This document shows positions 36,300 through 49,020 of a stretch of DNA of 64,000 nt, one piece after another. Each line of letters starts with the position of its first letter. The first letter of the stretch is position 1. The translations under genes and the position numbers were made by a program. The notes under the pieces were generated by a model. It saw nothing but the letters and a program-made list of their open reading frames with translations, was not told the origin of the DNA and ran no database searches. The stretch comes from Monoplex corrugatus (Eukaryota > Mollusca > Gastropoda > Littorinimorpha > Ranellidae), in NCBI GenBank assembly GCA_030674185.1, contig JAPXFY010000026.1:57252109-57316108 (forward strand), in the 5' to 3' direction.

Positions 36300-36600
36300 A
36301 CACCCTACGTTATGACAACAGACCGGCCTGCAGTCTTCTTCGTTAGGTTGCCCTCCAAACTGTCCCATTTTGCCCACGTCCATTTTAGGCTCATTCCAGT
36401 AGAAGTCCCATTTTTCAAATCTTTTGGACCATTCCATTCACTGAAGGCCATGTTCCATTTTTCACATCTGACACTTTCGTCTTTTGATCCATGCATGGTA
36501 ACGTCCCATCTTTTGCAGAGTTCTTGAAGGTGTCCCACTTCTTAATCAACTAAACTCTTCAGGGTGCCCATTTTGATCAGCAGAACTTGTCAAGATGTCC
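36300..36600. repeat. Decayed gtcccattttt-containing repeat
   Basis: gtcccattttt-like words recur irregularly (36362, 36408, 36453, 36503, 36532, 36597). This looks like an old tandem array. Low certainty. Confidence 0.4.
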
Positions 36601-36664
36601 CATTTTTACATCAATTTTCAAGACATTCCAGTTTATTTTTTATATCACGAACCTGACAGAAATC

Positions 36665-37690
36665 CCACCACACAATTTCCCATGCTGAGAAAGAACCCCC
36701 CACCACACACACACACATTTCCCATGCTGAGAAAGAACCCCCCACCACACACACACATTTCTCGTGCTGAGAAAGAATCGCAACATGCACATATTTCCCA
36801 GACTGAGAATCAACACCACAGGCAGCTTATTTCCATTGCAGAGAAAGAACCTACCCACCATATACACAATTTTTATAACTAAGAACCCCCACCACACAGA
36901 CATTTCTCATGCTGAGAAAGACCCTCCCCCCTCATTTCCCACACTGAGGGAAAGCACCTTCCGAACATGCATTTCCCATATCATGAGAGAACCCCACAAC
37001 ATAGATATTTCCTATGCTTAGAGAGAACCCCACCACACATATATCCCATGTTGAGTTCTGTGTTCAAACCCCACCACACGCATAATTCTTATGCTGAGTT
37101 CAAACCCAACCACACACATAATTCTTATGCTGAGTTCAAACCCACCACAGCATACTTCCTACGCTCAGAGAGAACCCCACTATACACATATTTCTTATGC
37201 CGAGTTGAAACCCTACCACAATATACTTCCTACGCTCAGAGAACCTCACCATACACATATTTCCAATGCTGAGACAGAACTCCACCATAATATACTCCCT
37301 ACGCTCAGACAGAACCTCACCAAACACGTATTTCCTATGCTGAGGCAGAACCCCACCACAACACACTTCCAATGCTGAGACAGAACCTCACCACAACATA
37401 CTTCCTATGCTGAGAAAGAACCCCACCACAACATGCTTCCTATGCTGGGAAAGAACCCCACCACAACATGCTTCCTATGCTGGGAAAGAACCCCACCACA
37501 ACATACTTCCTATGCTGGGAAAGAACCCCACCACAACATGCTTCCTATGCTGGGAAAGAACCCCACCACAACATGCTTCCTATGCTGGGAAAGAACCCCA
37601 CCACAACATGCTTCCTATGCTGGGAAAGAACCCACCACAACATGCTTCCTATGCTGGGAAAGAACCCCACAAACATTTCTCATATACTGG
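36665..37690. repeat. 35-bp minisatellite with diverged older flank
   Basis: Clean 35-bp units at 37380-37675 (tatgctgggaaagaacccca + ccacaacatgcttcc), about 9 copies. Older units at 36690-37380 have variable length (33-60 bp) and cccatgctgagaaagaa cores. Confidence 0.93.
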
Positions 37691-37895
37691 TAAGTCAGTA
37701 TCTGAGGTGATGGTGTCCAGCTTGCTGTACAAAGGTCTGTAATTTACGACCTTGACCTGTGGTGCAGTAGTCAGTGGAGTCTGTGAGGGGTGACCTTGGT
37801 TGTGTTAAGTGGTCACTGGGGTCATCAGTAAATTGTGTTAAGAGGTCAATCAAGGGGGTCATCTGTGAAGAATGACCTTGACCTGTACCAAACGA

Positions 37896-37982
37896 TCAGT
37901 GGGGGTCAGTCTGTCGTTGCAGTCGCTGTTGTTCCAGTAGGCGTTCCAGAGGTGTCATGGCCGCCGCTTCCATCCACAGAGA
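37896..37982 (-). CDS. Unidentified gene, terminal coding exon with stop
   Basis: The acceptor is ctctgttttcag and the frame is phase 0. The exon encodes SLWMEAAAMTPLERLLEQQR then LQRQTDPH and a TGA at 37898-37896. The amphipathic TPLERLLEQQRLQRQ segment is probably helical and is the C-terminus of the protein. It is the last exon because the frame terminates, and the sequence downstream on this strand turns into a 35-bp tandem array within 200 bp. A polyadenylation signal was not recognised. Confidence 0.65.
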   Translation of the reverse strand, partial: SLWMEAAAMTPLERLLEQQRLQRQTDPH

Positions 37983-37994
37983 CTGAAAACAGAG

Positions 37995-40243
37995 CAACAC
38001 ACATCAGGTTACTCGTGCACACACACATATTCACAAATGCAGACAAACACGCACACACATATAAACACATGTGTACACATACACATCAGGTGGTTCCAAC
38101 ACACACACACATACACATAAACAGATATATCAAATAATCCACACATAAATACACATGCAGACATACACACACACATCAGATGGTTCACACACACACACAT
38201 GCGCGCGCACACACACATGCACAAACACATCAGGTGATTCACAAGTGCGCGCACACACACGCACACACAGACATCCACACACACATCAGGTGATTTACAC
38301 ACACACATACATACACACACACACAGACACACACACATGTAGACATACACACACACATGTAGACATACACACATGTAGACATACACACACATGTAGACAT
38401 ACACACATGTACACACACATGTAGACATACACACATGTAGACATACACACATGTCACACACACATGTAGACATACACACACACATGTAGACATACACACA
38501 TGTACACACACATGTAGACATACACACATGTAGACACACACACAATGTACACACACATGTAGACATACACACACACAATGTAGACATACACACATGTACA
38601 CACACATGTAGACATACACACATGTAGACATACACACATGTACACACACATGTAGACATACACACATACATGTAGACATACACACATGTACACACACATG
38701 TACACACACACACACATGTAGACATACACACATGTACACACACATGTAGACATACACACATACATGTAGACATACACACATGTACACACACATGTAGACA
38801 TACACACATACATGTAGACATACACACATGTAGACATACACACATACATGTAGACATACACACATGTAGACATACACACATACATGTAGACACACATACA
38901 TGTAGACATACACACATACATGTAGATACACATACATGTAGACATACACACATACATGTAGATACATACACATGTAGACATACACACATACATGTAGATA
39001 CACACACATGTAGACATACACACATACATGTAGATACACTACACACATGTAGACATACACACATGTACACACACACACACACATGTAGACATACACACAT
39101 GTACATCACACACACACACACATGTAGACATACACACATACATGTAGATACACACACATGTAGACATACACACATGTACACACACACACACACATGTAGA
39201 CATACACACATACATGTAGATACATACACACATGTAGACATACACACATGTACACACACACACACACACATGTAGACATACACACATACATGTAGATACA
39301 CACACATGTAGACATACACACATGTACACACACATGTAGACATACACACATACATGTAGATACACACACATGTAGACATACACACATGTACACACACATG
39401 TACACACACACACACATACATGTAGATACACACACATGTAGACATACACACATGTACACACACATACACACACATGTAGACATACACACATACATGTAGA
39501 TACACACACATGCAGACATACACACATGTACACACACATACACACACATGTAGACATACACACATACATGTAGATACACACACACATGTAGACATACACA
39601 CATGTACACCACACATACACACACATGTAGACATACACACATACATGTAGATACATACACATGTAGACATACACACATGTACACACACACACACACACAT
39701 GTAGACATACACACATACATGTAGATACATACACATATGTAGACATTCACACATGAATCAACTGATTCTCATACAAACACATGCAGACACACAAACACAC
39801 ACAGATATGAACACATCAGGTGATTCACAAACACACACATGTAGATATTCACTTACACACACACATATCAGGTGATTAACACACATACACACACATGTAG
39901 ACATACACACACACACACACATATCAGGTGATTAACACACATACACACACATGTAGACATACACACACACACACAATATCAGGTGATTAACACACATACA
40001 CACACATGTAGACATACACACACACAAAACACACACACATCAGGTGATTAACACACATACACACACATGTAGACATACACACACACACACACACATCAGG
40101 TGATTAACACACATACACACACATGTAGACATACACACACACACATCAGGTGAATCACACACACACACACATATCAGGTGATTAACACACATACACACAC
40201 ATGTAGACATACACACACACACACATCAGGTGATTCACACACA

Positions 40244-40296
<53 letters not shown>

Positions 40297-40330
40297 TATC
40301 AGGTGACACACACACACACACACACAAAGA
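37995..40330. repeat. CA-rich composite array (acatgtagacatacacacatg units)
   Basis: 38330-39750 consists of catgtagacatacacacatg-type units with (CA)n spacers in 36-80 bp higher-order patterns (some carry acatacatgtagata). 39790-40240 has longer units of 50-65 bp containing atcaggtgattaacacac, acacacacatgtagacatac and (CA)n. It ends with a long (CA)n at 40243-40290. All open frames are repeat artefacts. Confidence 0.95.
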
Positions 40331-40680
40331 GAAAATGAAAAAGCAGAACATGCTATTATATACATTCTGCACACAGGCATAGGTCATTAGCTGCAGTTTA
40401 ACCTCTCTTTGCAGAAACTGAGTCTACAAAGGAGTTGCTCTGTTTTACTTGACAGACACACAGTGTTTGATCTCTCCACCAAGGTAAAGCTGCGCTCTTC
40501 TCGTGTCTTGAATGAAAGGTTGTGAGCTTCTACAAACAGTTGTTTGCTAGTCTTTTCAACAGTTCTAAGATCTTTTGTTGCTCATTTTCATTTGTTTCCT
40601 TTTTCCCCCTTCTTCTATGTTAGTACCTCTGTCTGTTTGTGTCAGTGTTGTTTTTCAAGGTACCTGTTGTACCGTCCACA
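40331..40680. other. Intron sequence, nothing recognised
   Basis: Mixed-composition sequence without a clear exon or repeat on either strand. Confidence 0.45.
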
Positions 40681-40830
40681 AACATTACCACCAGACACCA
40701 ACAGTTTCTTGCTCACTTCCACCTGCACAACTCTCTACATCTTGGATGTGATCCAGAACAACACGTCTGACTAGCTGGACAGTTTTGCTGAAGTAGTCAG
40801 TTACCACCTCCTTGTAGTACAAAATCCCTC
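40680..40830 (-). pseudogene. Coding-like segment at the left edge of the 71-bp array
   Basis: The minus-strand frame reads YDQASIERGILYYKEVVTDY then FSKTVQLVRRVVLDHIQDVE before stops. The first residues overlap the last unit of the 71-bp array, so the array appears to have grown from inside this sequence. The composition is protein-like but no family was recognised. A second coding-like piece lies at the other edge (43130-43260). Confidence 0.35.
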
Positions 40831-43093
40831 TTTCAATACTTGCTTGGTCATATGAGTGGAAAGAGGAGCTTCCCTATCACTATCACTATACAAAATCCCT
40901 CTTTCAATACTTGCTTGGTCATATGAGTGGAAAGAGGAGCTTCCCTATCACTATCACTATACAAAATCCCTCTTTCAATACTTACTTGGTCATATGAGTG
41001 GAAAGAGGAGCTTCCCTATCACTATCACTATGCAAAATCCCTCTTTCAATACTTGCTTGGTCATATGAGTGGAAAGAGGAGCTTCCCTATCACTATCACT
41101 ATGCAAAATCCCTCTTTCAATACTTGCTTGGTCATATGAGTGGAAAGAGGAGCTTCCCTATCAGTATCACTATGCAAAATCCCTCTTTCAATACTTGCTT
41201 GGTCATATGAGTGGAAAGAGGAGCTTCCCTATCACTATCACTATGCAAAATCCCTCTTTCAATACTTACTTGGTCATATGAATGGAAAGAGGAGCTTCCC
41301 TATCACTATCACTATACAAAATCCCTCTTTCAATACTTACTTGGTCATATGAGTGGAAAGAGGAGCTTCCCTATCACTATCACTATACAAAATCCCTCTT
41401 TCAATACTTGCTTGGTCATATGAGTGGAAAGAGGAGCTTCCCTATCACTATCACTATACAAAATCCCTCTTTCAATACTTGCTTGGTCATATGAGTGGAA
41501 AGAGGAGCTTCCCTATCACTATCACTATACAAAATCCCTCTTTCAATACTTGCTTGGTCATATGAGTGGAAAGAGGAGCTTCCCTATCACTATCACTATA
41601 CAAAATCCCTCTTTCAATACTTGCTTGGTCATATGAGTGGAAAGAGGAGCTTCCCTATCACTATCACTATACAAAATCCCTCTTTCAATACTTGCTTGGT
41701 CATATGAGTGGAAAGAGGAGCTTCCCTATCACTATCACTATACAAAATCCCTCTTTCAATACTTGCTTGGTCATATGAGTGGAAAGAGGAGCTTCCCTAT
41801 CACTATCACTATACAAAATCCCTCTTTCAATACTTGCTTGGTCATATGAGTGGAAAGAGGAGCTTCCCTATCACTATCACTATACAAAATCCCTCTTTCA
41901 ATACTTGCTTGGTCATATGAGTGGAAAGAGGAGCTTCCCTATCACTATCACTATACAAAATCCCTCTTTCAATACTTACTTGGTCATATGAGTGGAAAGA
42001 GGAGCTTCCCTATCAGTATCACTATGCAAAATCCCTCTTTCAATACTTACTTGGTCATATGAGTGGAAAGAGGAGCTTCCCTATCACTATCACTATACAA
42101 AATCCCTCTTTCAATACTTGCTTGGTCATATGAGTGGAAAGAGGAGCTTCCCTATCAGTATCACTATGCAAAATCCCTCTTTCAATACTTACTTGGTCAT
42201 ATGAGTGGAAAGAGGAGCTTCCCTATCAGTATCACTATGCAAAATCCCTCTTTCAATACTTGCTTGGTCATATGAGTGGAAAGAGGAGCTTCCCTATCAC
42301 TATCACTATGCAAAATCCCTCTTTCAATACTTACTTGGTCATATGAGTGGAAAGAGGAGCTTCCCTATCAGTATCACTATGCAAAATCCCTCTTTCAATA
42401 CTTGCTTGGTCATATGAGTGGAAAGAGGAGCTTCCCTATCACTATCACTATACAAAATCCCTCTTTCAATACTTGCTTGGTCATATGAGTGGAAAGAGGA
42501 GCTTCCCTATCACTATCACTATACAAAATCCCTCTTTCAATACTTGCTTGGTCATATGAGTGGAAAGAGGAGCTTCCCTATCACTATCACTATACAAAAT
42601 CCCTCTTTCAATACTTGCTTGGTCATATGAGTGGAAAGAGGAGCTTCCCTATCACTATCACTATACAAAATCCCTCTTTCAATACTTGCTTGGTCATATG
42701 AGTGGAAAGAGGAGCTTCCCTATCAGTATCACTATACAAAATCCCTCTTTCAATACTTACTTGGTCATATGAGTGGAAAGAGGAGCTTCCCTATCACTAT
42801 CACTATACAAAATCCCTCTTTCAATACTTGCTTGGTCATATGAGTGGAAAGAGGAGCTTCCCTATCAGTATCACTATGCAAAATCCCTCTTTCAATACTT
42901 ACTTGGTCATATGAGTGGAAAGAGGAGCTTCCCTATCAGTATCACTATGCAAAATCCCTCTTTCAATACTTACTTGGTCATATGAGTGGAAAGAGGAGCT
43001 TCCCTATCAGTATCACTATGCAAAATCCCTCTTTCAATACTTACTTGGTCATATGAGTGGAAAGAGGAGCTTCCCTATCAGTATGCAAAATAT
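40819..43093 (+). repeat. 71-bp tandem repeat, about 32 copies
   Basis: Exact 71-bp periodicity throughout, with units 97-100% identical. The unit has gagtggaaagaggagcttcc, ctatcactatcactatacaa, aatccctctttcaatacttg and cttggtcatat. Three sites vary: tatcaC/Gtatcac, ctatA/Gcaaa and acttG/Actt. A TGA per unit terminates each frame, so the repeated short open frames are a by-product. Confidence 0.98.
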
Positions 43094-43129
43094 CTTAACC
43101 CTTTCTTGGCCAGCTAGAATACTGTGGAA

Positions 43130-43262
43130 CCAGTGATGTCATTTCTGACTTGAAGGGTCAAACTGAGTGGGCAGACTGGTCCAGCAAGGCTTGATAATCT
43201 TGTAGAGCATCACCTGCCACATCGAGCTGCAGTTTGTTGTTGTCAACAAAAGACTTCTGCAG
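43130..43262 (-). pseudogene. Coding-like segment at the right edge of the 71-bp array
   Basis: The minus strand reads LQKSFVDNNKLQLDVAGDAL then QDYQALLDQSAHSV before a stop. It may belong with the segment at 40680-40830, the two being separated by the 71-bp array. Family not recognised. Confidence 0.3.
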
Positions 43263-43274
43263 TCTTGTTAATTT

Positions 43275-43748
43275 TTCTTGTTATAGTCTTCATAAGAGAG
43301 TCCTTGAATGTTATATAGAACCAATACTGTTGTACGGATGCGAGACGTGGACAGTCAGCAAGCAAAGCCAGAGCGAGATTGAGGCAGCCGAGATGTGGTT
43401 TCTAAGAAGAATGTTGAGAGTTCCATGGACAGCAAAGAAAACAAACGAGACAGTCTTGATGGAGGCAGACACAAGTAGATCACTCATAAGGAAGATTAGG
43501 AAAAGACAGGCAACATTTATAGGCCATTTTATGAGGAAGTGGGATTTGGAGCACCTGGTCACAATGGGAAAGCTGGAGGGAAAGAGAGCACCAGGTAGAC
43601 CCCTGGGAGAGAATGCTGGACAGACTTGCAGAGTGGCTGGGGACAAGGAGGGTGGGGAAGATGCTAGGGGCAATGAGAGATAGAGAAGGATGGAAGTCCA
43701 TGGTCGCCAACGCCATGCGGCAGGGCACCTGATAATGATGATGATAGT
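43275..43748 (+). mobile_element. RTE-like C-terminal fragment (family A)
   Basis: The frame reads HKRVLECYIEPILLYGCETW, then TVSKQSQSEIEAAEMWFLRR, MLRVPWTAKKTNETVLMEAD, RKRQATFIGHFMRKWDLEHL and GKLEGKRAPGRP. One frameshift falls at ...PLGENAG. The 3' end is gccatgcggcagggcacctg followed by (ATG)n, the likely short-repeat tail. Confidence 0.85.
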
Positions 43749-43749
43749 C

Positions 43750-44260
43750 TTCGTCACTCATTTGTTGTAGGTCTAAGCAGAGAAAATTCCTGACAATGGA
43801 GCCTTTAGTGGTGTCTTTCCTTTAGCAAAGGTTTGTACAAGTGACCAGAAAATTCCCACAGTCACTTTGAAACTAGTGGCCATTTGATCACTGACAGAAC
43901 CTACAAGCACTCAGAGCGCTGAATAAGGATCAGACTTGAAAATACAAGGACCTGTGGTCAAATCCAAAGACCTACAAGGCCTTGTGCGCTCCCACCTCAA
44001 ATCCCCAAACCTACAAGCACCTGCAAGGACTTTGCAAACCCTGTAAAAGAAAAAGTTAATGCATGAAAAAAATTTCCACTTCTGTCTGTCCTCTTCTTTG
44101 GTCATCCTTCTTCATCCCAACTTGGCATTAACCACATGTAAATCTTGACCTCTACACTACTGATTTCACTACGGCCTTTGCCATCTACCTCACTGACTTT
44201 ACTGTGAACCTTGACCTCCACATCACTTACTTCACTGTGAACTTTGACCTCTACACAAAT
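43750..44260. other. Intron with decayed short repeats
   Basis: Diverged cctacaagcac / aaggcct words lie at 43895-44040. ccttgacctc-type words recur at 44145-44330, running into the 44268 exon region. No exon other than 44268-44449 was seen. Confidence 0.45.
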
Positions 44261-44267
44261 GACTTAC

Positions 44268-44449
44268 ATTTCCCATTGGTGGACCTTGACTTCTGGACCT
44301 CTGTTCATCATAACCTTGACCTTGCCCCATCCAGCCTTCACCTGGCACTGCTTTGTGTCGAGCAGAAAGGTCATGGAGGGATTCCATTCCCACCACTGGG
44401 GAGTTTCTCATGCTGCTGTCCTGAGAGGACAGTGGTGATGATGCCATGC
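44268..44449 (-). CDS. Unidentified gene, penultimate exon
   Basis: The acceptor is gatgtgcgcag and the donor a strong gtaagt; the exon is 182 nt (2 + 60 codons), leaving in phase 0. It reads MASSPLSSQDSSMRNSPVVG, then MESLHDLSARHKAVPGEGWM, then GQGQGYDEQRSRSQGPPMGN. The Ser/Gly/Gln-rich composition matches the other exons. Both of its junctions agree in phase with the exons at 49021 and 37982. Confidence 0.68.
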
Positions 44450-44859
44450 CTGCGCACATCAACATCAACACACACAACTCTACATCAAACATCCAACACA
44501 CACACTCAACATCCAATATAAACAACATCTCAATGGCTAGTACCCTGTTTTTTAAAGACACCCAGCAACAGGGTTCAGTTGACATCTCATGTGGACAAAA
44601 AGCACAAACAAAACAAAAAAAAAAATAGAAAATAAATAATTGAAATGAATGTAAACGAACAAGGCATTAATAAAATTGGAAGAAATAAAAATTTAAAAAG
44701 TATACCACACAACAATGATGAACATACAAATTGTCCACACATCATAGCATTCTCATACAACCAGGAAGGCAAAAATACAACAAACATAAAAAACAGGTGC
44801 AATAAATAACAATGATTAAATAATAAAAATGTGTGAACACAATACAACAACTAATTAAC

Positions 44860-45625
44860 ATACACACACATGTGTGCACACACATACACACATTCATACA
44901 TACACACATGTTGCCACACATACACACATTCATACATACACACTCATGTGGCACACAAATACAAAACATTCAACAACAAACAACCAAGTGTGCACACAAA
45001 AATACACACATCATACATAACACACTGTGTGCACACACATACACACATTCATACATACACACTCATGTGTGCACACACATACACACATTCATACATACAC
45101 ACTCATGTGTGCACACACATACACACATTCATACATACACACACATGTGTGCACACACATACACACATTCATACATACACACACATGTGTGCACACACAT
45201 ACACACATTCATACATACACACACATGTGTGCACACACATACACACATTCATACATACACACACATGTGTGCACACACATACACACATTCATACATACAC
45301 ACACATGTGTGCACACACATACACACATTCATACATACACACACATGTGTGCACACACATACACACATTCATACATACACACACATGTGTGCACACACAT
45401 ACACACATTCATACATACACACACATGTGTGCACACACATACACACATTCATACATACACACACATGTGTGCACACACATACACACATTCATACATACAC
45501 ACACATGTGTGCACACACATACACACATACACACACATGTGTGCACACACATACACACATTCATACATACACACTCATGTGTGCACACACATACACACAT
45601 TCATACATACACACTCATACCCGCA
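44860..45625 (+). repeat. 40-bp CA-rich minisatellite, about 18 copies
   Basis: Unit: acacacattcatacatacac then acacatgtgtgcacacacat (40 bp). Near-perfect copies at 45020-45520, and diverged copies with internal deletions at both ends. Confidence 0.97.
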
Positions 45626-46035
45626 CAGCATAATGATCGACAACAGTCACAAAAACAAACAAAAAACAAACAAACAAAGGAAACACACACAAACAAGTAC
45701 ACACACATACATAAACCAACACTGACGCAAAAGAACTTAAAACACAAAGCAGACAAACATCATGACAAACTTACAGACATACAGACAACAATCAACAGAC
45801 CACAAACACACACAGAAACAGTGTGACAAACTTTCCCGTTTTTTCCAGATGTCTTTTCCCAGTCTTCACTTTTCCTTTATCTGTGTTTTAGGAAAAGCCA
45901 AACAGCTTCCACTCCACACTGTAAGAATGTGCGCAGTGTTACTACTTTTAAGATGGTACAATCGTTTGACTGATGACGGCTCTTGTTTTTTCTTACACAG
46001 AAGATTTGAGGCCACTTCCTCTAGCTGTTCCTTTC
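45626..46035. other. Intron sequence, nothing recognised
   Basis: A-rich, with (ACAA)-type words to 45830, then mixed sequence. No exon or element recognised. Confidence 0.45.
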
Positions 46036-46038
46036 TGA

Positions 46039-48330
46039 CTAAGATGATTCAAAGGTATAATGACCTACATTTGGTTTGCAAAGGTATGATTTTAAGTATC
46101 CAAGACGGAGAATTTCTGTTGTAGTGGCATTTCCTTTAATACCAGCCTGTCTGGGGCAGTAAATCCACATGATATTTTGTAGGTTGATACTGCTCATTGC
46201 TTTGTGCCAGTCTATGGTCCCTACTCCATTCTGCACTTTTTAGAAGTAGATTCATCGAGTCAGTCAGGATAAAGGCCTGACCTACTTTCATTTCATCATC
46301 TAATGAAGTTAACCACTGGAGTGCACATGTAACTGACTCAACTTCCATTGTTGTGATATCACATGTAGCGTTTTCCCCATGTTGTGTTTTTTCGTGACAG
46401 TGACCCATCCAATGTTGACTTTTTGCGAGTCTCCAACTTATTACCTTGCTCAGTGAGAAGTGAATTTCTGTATCTGCTTTCCCTTCTGGGTTATTCACAA
46501 CAGTGTCTCCCAAGATTTTCTGGATTGTTTTTTATTTTATTTATTTATTTTTTAAATTTTTTTTTATAGATTTTTGAAATGGTTTGGATGTTTCTCCCAT
46601 TCCTTTGTCCATTTGAGTTCTGTCAGTTAACATATGTACTGAATGGATTCTTCTGCCTGTCCCATTCATGACTATCTACATTGGAGTTTGTTGTTTTTTG
46701 CTGTTCTGACTATCTTATGGAGTGGGTTTTCTGGGTTTTCCAATGCCCTAAATATGCCTTCACTTGTTCTATTTTGTGTCTTCACTGTATTGAAGTAAGG
46801 TCAAGCAGGTATTACACATTCTCCATGGTGTGTCTTTTGTGGTTCCAAGGATCACTTTCACTGCTTCATTTTGTCTAGTTTTAACGCATCTGTCTGTGAC
46901 AACACAGTGAGGCCCAGTCCATAATCGATTATATTCAGTATTATAGTTGGTATAACTGAAAGAGATGATGTTGTTCAATTCTTTTAGCCGCCACTGTTTA
47001 TAGGACTGAAAGGCCATGTTAACATTTGAGTGCAGTGGTTTCCACATGTTTTCTGAAGGTTAGAGTTCTAACAAAACTGATGCTAAGGTAGCATAAATTG
47101 TTTGTTGCTTGGTACTGGTTCCTCTGAACATAACCGGTGGAATATTTTTACTCGCTGCTTTGTTAGCAAGGGCGCAGAACAGTACCTGTGCTTTAGTGGG
47201 GTTGACTGCTGATCTGATCTCTTGACACTATTGATCTAAGTCGTTTAACTGTTCTTGGACTATTTTCTAGTTTCTTTCATTCTAGTGCATATTTAACCTG
47301 TGATGCGGATGAGTCAGTCATCAGCAAAGGTGAGCATAGGGACTGGTCCACTGCTATTTAGGTCAGCAAGTCCTTTTGTATATGTGTTGTAGTGAACAGG
47401 AGGAAGTGGCAATCCTTGAAGGAGTCCCATGGAGCTTTTGTGGTGATGAACACCATGTTTCCAAGTCATAGGACACGGCGCACAAATCCGAGATACTTTA
47501 GTTGACCACTTTCTGCCGGCTATTAAAAGCGCACCCCTTCCCTTCCACTCCCCACACCTTTTCACCCGTCCCTTTATGACTAGTACGGGAGCACAAAGAC
47601 GAGCTACACTGACGGACTTTGGTCGACCCTGCCTGGCTAAAAATAGCACACGCAGGCGACGCCGGCTCACAACTAAAGGGTGGCAGAATGGCTGGGAAAA
47701 TGCAGCCGTGAGGACCACTATGCATTCTTGGAATGTAGCAGCAATCCATCTTGTGACTGCCATGCTGACACCATATCGCTAAGCAGTTCCATGAGTAATG
47801 TGAACTGACTTTATTGTACACATCTTCAAGGTCAATAGCTACAGCCAGGGTTTCTTCTTTGTTCTGAAAACCTTCATAGATTTTATGAGCAAAGGCAGCT
47901 GCATTTTCCTGTGTGCTTTTTCCTGTTCTAAAACCTGCCTGATTAGGTGGGAATATTTTTCTGTCTTTTAAGTCTCCGGGAATATTTTTCTGTCTTTTAA
48001 GTCTCCATCTAATTTCTTTGCTATTATGTTTTCAGTTTCCCCAATTGCGTTTTGTATAGTCAGGATGTGATAGCAATCCATTTAGTCCATCATGACCTTG
48101 ATCTGATTAGCGTAACATTCAGGAAGTTATGTATCCAGTCCTTGGGAAACTCTAAACTGTCTTGATAGAGAGTATATGATTCTGTTTTGTTGTGTTCAGA
48201 CAGTGTTTTGATGTCAAAGTATTGAATCTTGTTTGGACCAGGCGCTGTGTCCTTTCTAAACCATGCAAGAGCTTCATGCATTTCTTGTTCAGTTATTTCA
48301 TCATCTAGTCCAGTTTGTGTCAATTTTTGT
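46039..48330 (-). mobile_element. I/Jockey-type retrotransposon with RNase H, degraded
   Basis: Minus-strand order: fingers (DEITEQEMHEALAWFRKDTA, PGPNKIQYFDIKTLSEHNKT), motif A region (NQAGFRTGKSTQENAAAFAH, LAVAIDLEDVYNKV), then MAVTRWIAATFQE, a 237-bp inserted element, then YTKGLADLNSSGPVPMLTFADD (motif C). The thumb follows (NEAVKVILGTTKDTP), then an RNase H-like domain (MEVESVTCALQWLTS, AFILTDSMNLLLKS, NIMWIYCPRQAGIKGN). Stops and frameshifts are frequent. It lies in an intron of the Pro-rich gene. Confidence 0.82.
47474..47710. mobile_element. GC-rich nonautonomous DNA transposon with TIRs and 4-bp TSD
   Basis: The ends are CACGGCGCACAAATCC (left) and, inverted, CACGGCTGCATTTTCCC (right). 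AGGA lies directly outside both ends (47470-47473 and 47711-47714). Removing the 237-bp insert plus one AGGA restores retrotransposon similarity across the junction (VVL*LGN against the family's VAMRLGN). A 4-bp duplication with CAC-termini suggests a CMC/Chapaev-like superfamily (inference). Confidence 0.75.
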
Positions 48331-48439
48331 TCAATTTAAGTCGGGAATGAATTTTCTTTTTACTTCAAGATTCTTCTGGTCACTTTGTTATATAAAACGA
48401 TGCAGTAGATCCTTTCCCTTTGTCTGTCACATAGCAAAA

Positions 48440-48955
48440 TATGAACATAAACAACACATGAATATTACCAACACTACATAAAGATTAAGAACACCACATC
48501 AGCAACATGTGAACATTAACAACTTATGAATTTCATACTGCATGAACATTAACATCACATCAGTAACACATGAACATTAAAAAATGCATGAACATTACAT
48601 TACGTGGCATTAACAATACCCCATCAGCAACACATTAACAACATATGAACATTACCAACACTACATGAACATTAACAACACCACATCAGTAACACAGGTA
48701 TATTAACAATACTACATCAGTAACATTAACAACACCACATCAGTAACACAGCAACATTAACAATACTACATCAGTAACATTAACAACACCACATCAGTAA
48801 CACAGCAACATTAACAATACTACATCAGTAACACAGGAACATTGTAAACCACATCAGTGAACACATGAACATTCCAACACCACATCAGAAACACATGAAG
48901 ATTAACAACAGCACATCACTAATACATGAACAATAAACAATGCCACACCAACATT
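48440..48955. repeat. Degenerate aacattaacaac(ac)/cacatcagtaacac repeat
   Basis: Irregular 24-45 bp units of atgaacattaacaacacc and acatcagtaacaca, cleanest at 48690-48840. Confidence 0.8.
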
Positions 48956-49020
48956 AACATATAACATCTTTACCAAATCCCCAACCCTCCCTTTCCTTCC
49001 ATACACACACAGACACTGAC

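Noticed and set aside
36231..36538. Trp/Lys-rich minus-strand frames as a gene
   Set aside because: The region is a decayed repeat (gtcccattttt words) open in overlapping frames; no splice sites or domain.
37740..37900. tgaccttgacct words as nuclear-receptor response elements
   Set aside because: They are part of diverged repeats overlapping the 3' end of a coding exon, and similar words at 44145-44330 are also repetitive. No regulatory inference is justified.
38009..39754. 581-codon minus-strand Cys/Val/Met-rich frame
   Set aside because: Translation of the CA-rich array; the same region is open in other frames too.
40819..43093. CRISPR-like array
   Set aside because: The whole 71-bp unit is repeated with no variable spacers, there are no cas genes, and the DNA is animal.
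40856..43136. Series of 70-residue open frames repeated every 71 bp, considered as a peptide family
   Set aside because: They arise from one TGA per 71-bp unit and start at GTG, not ATG. They are a property of the repeat.
47314..47763. 149-codon minus-strand frame as a host gene
   Set aside because: It is retrotransposon RT interrupted by a 237-bp transposon with target duplication; the middle part is noncoding insert.
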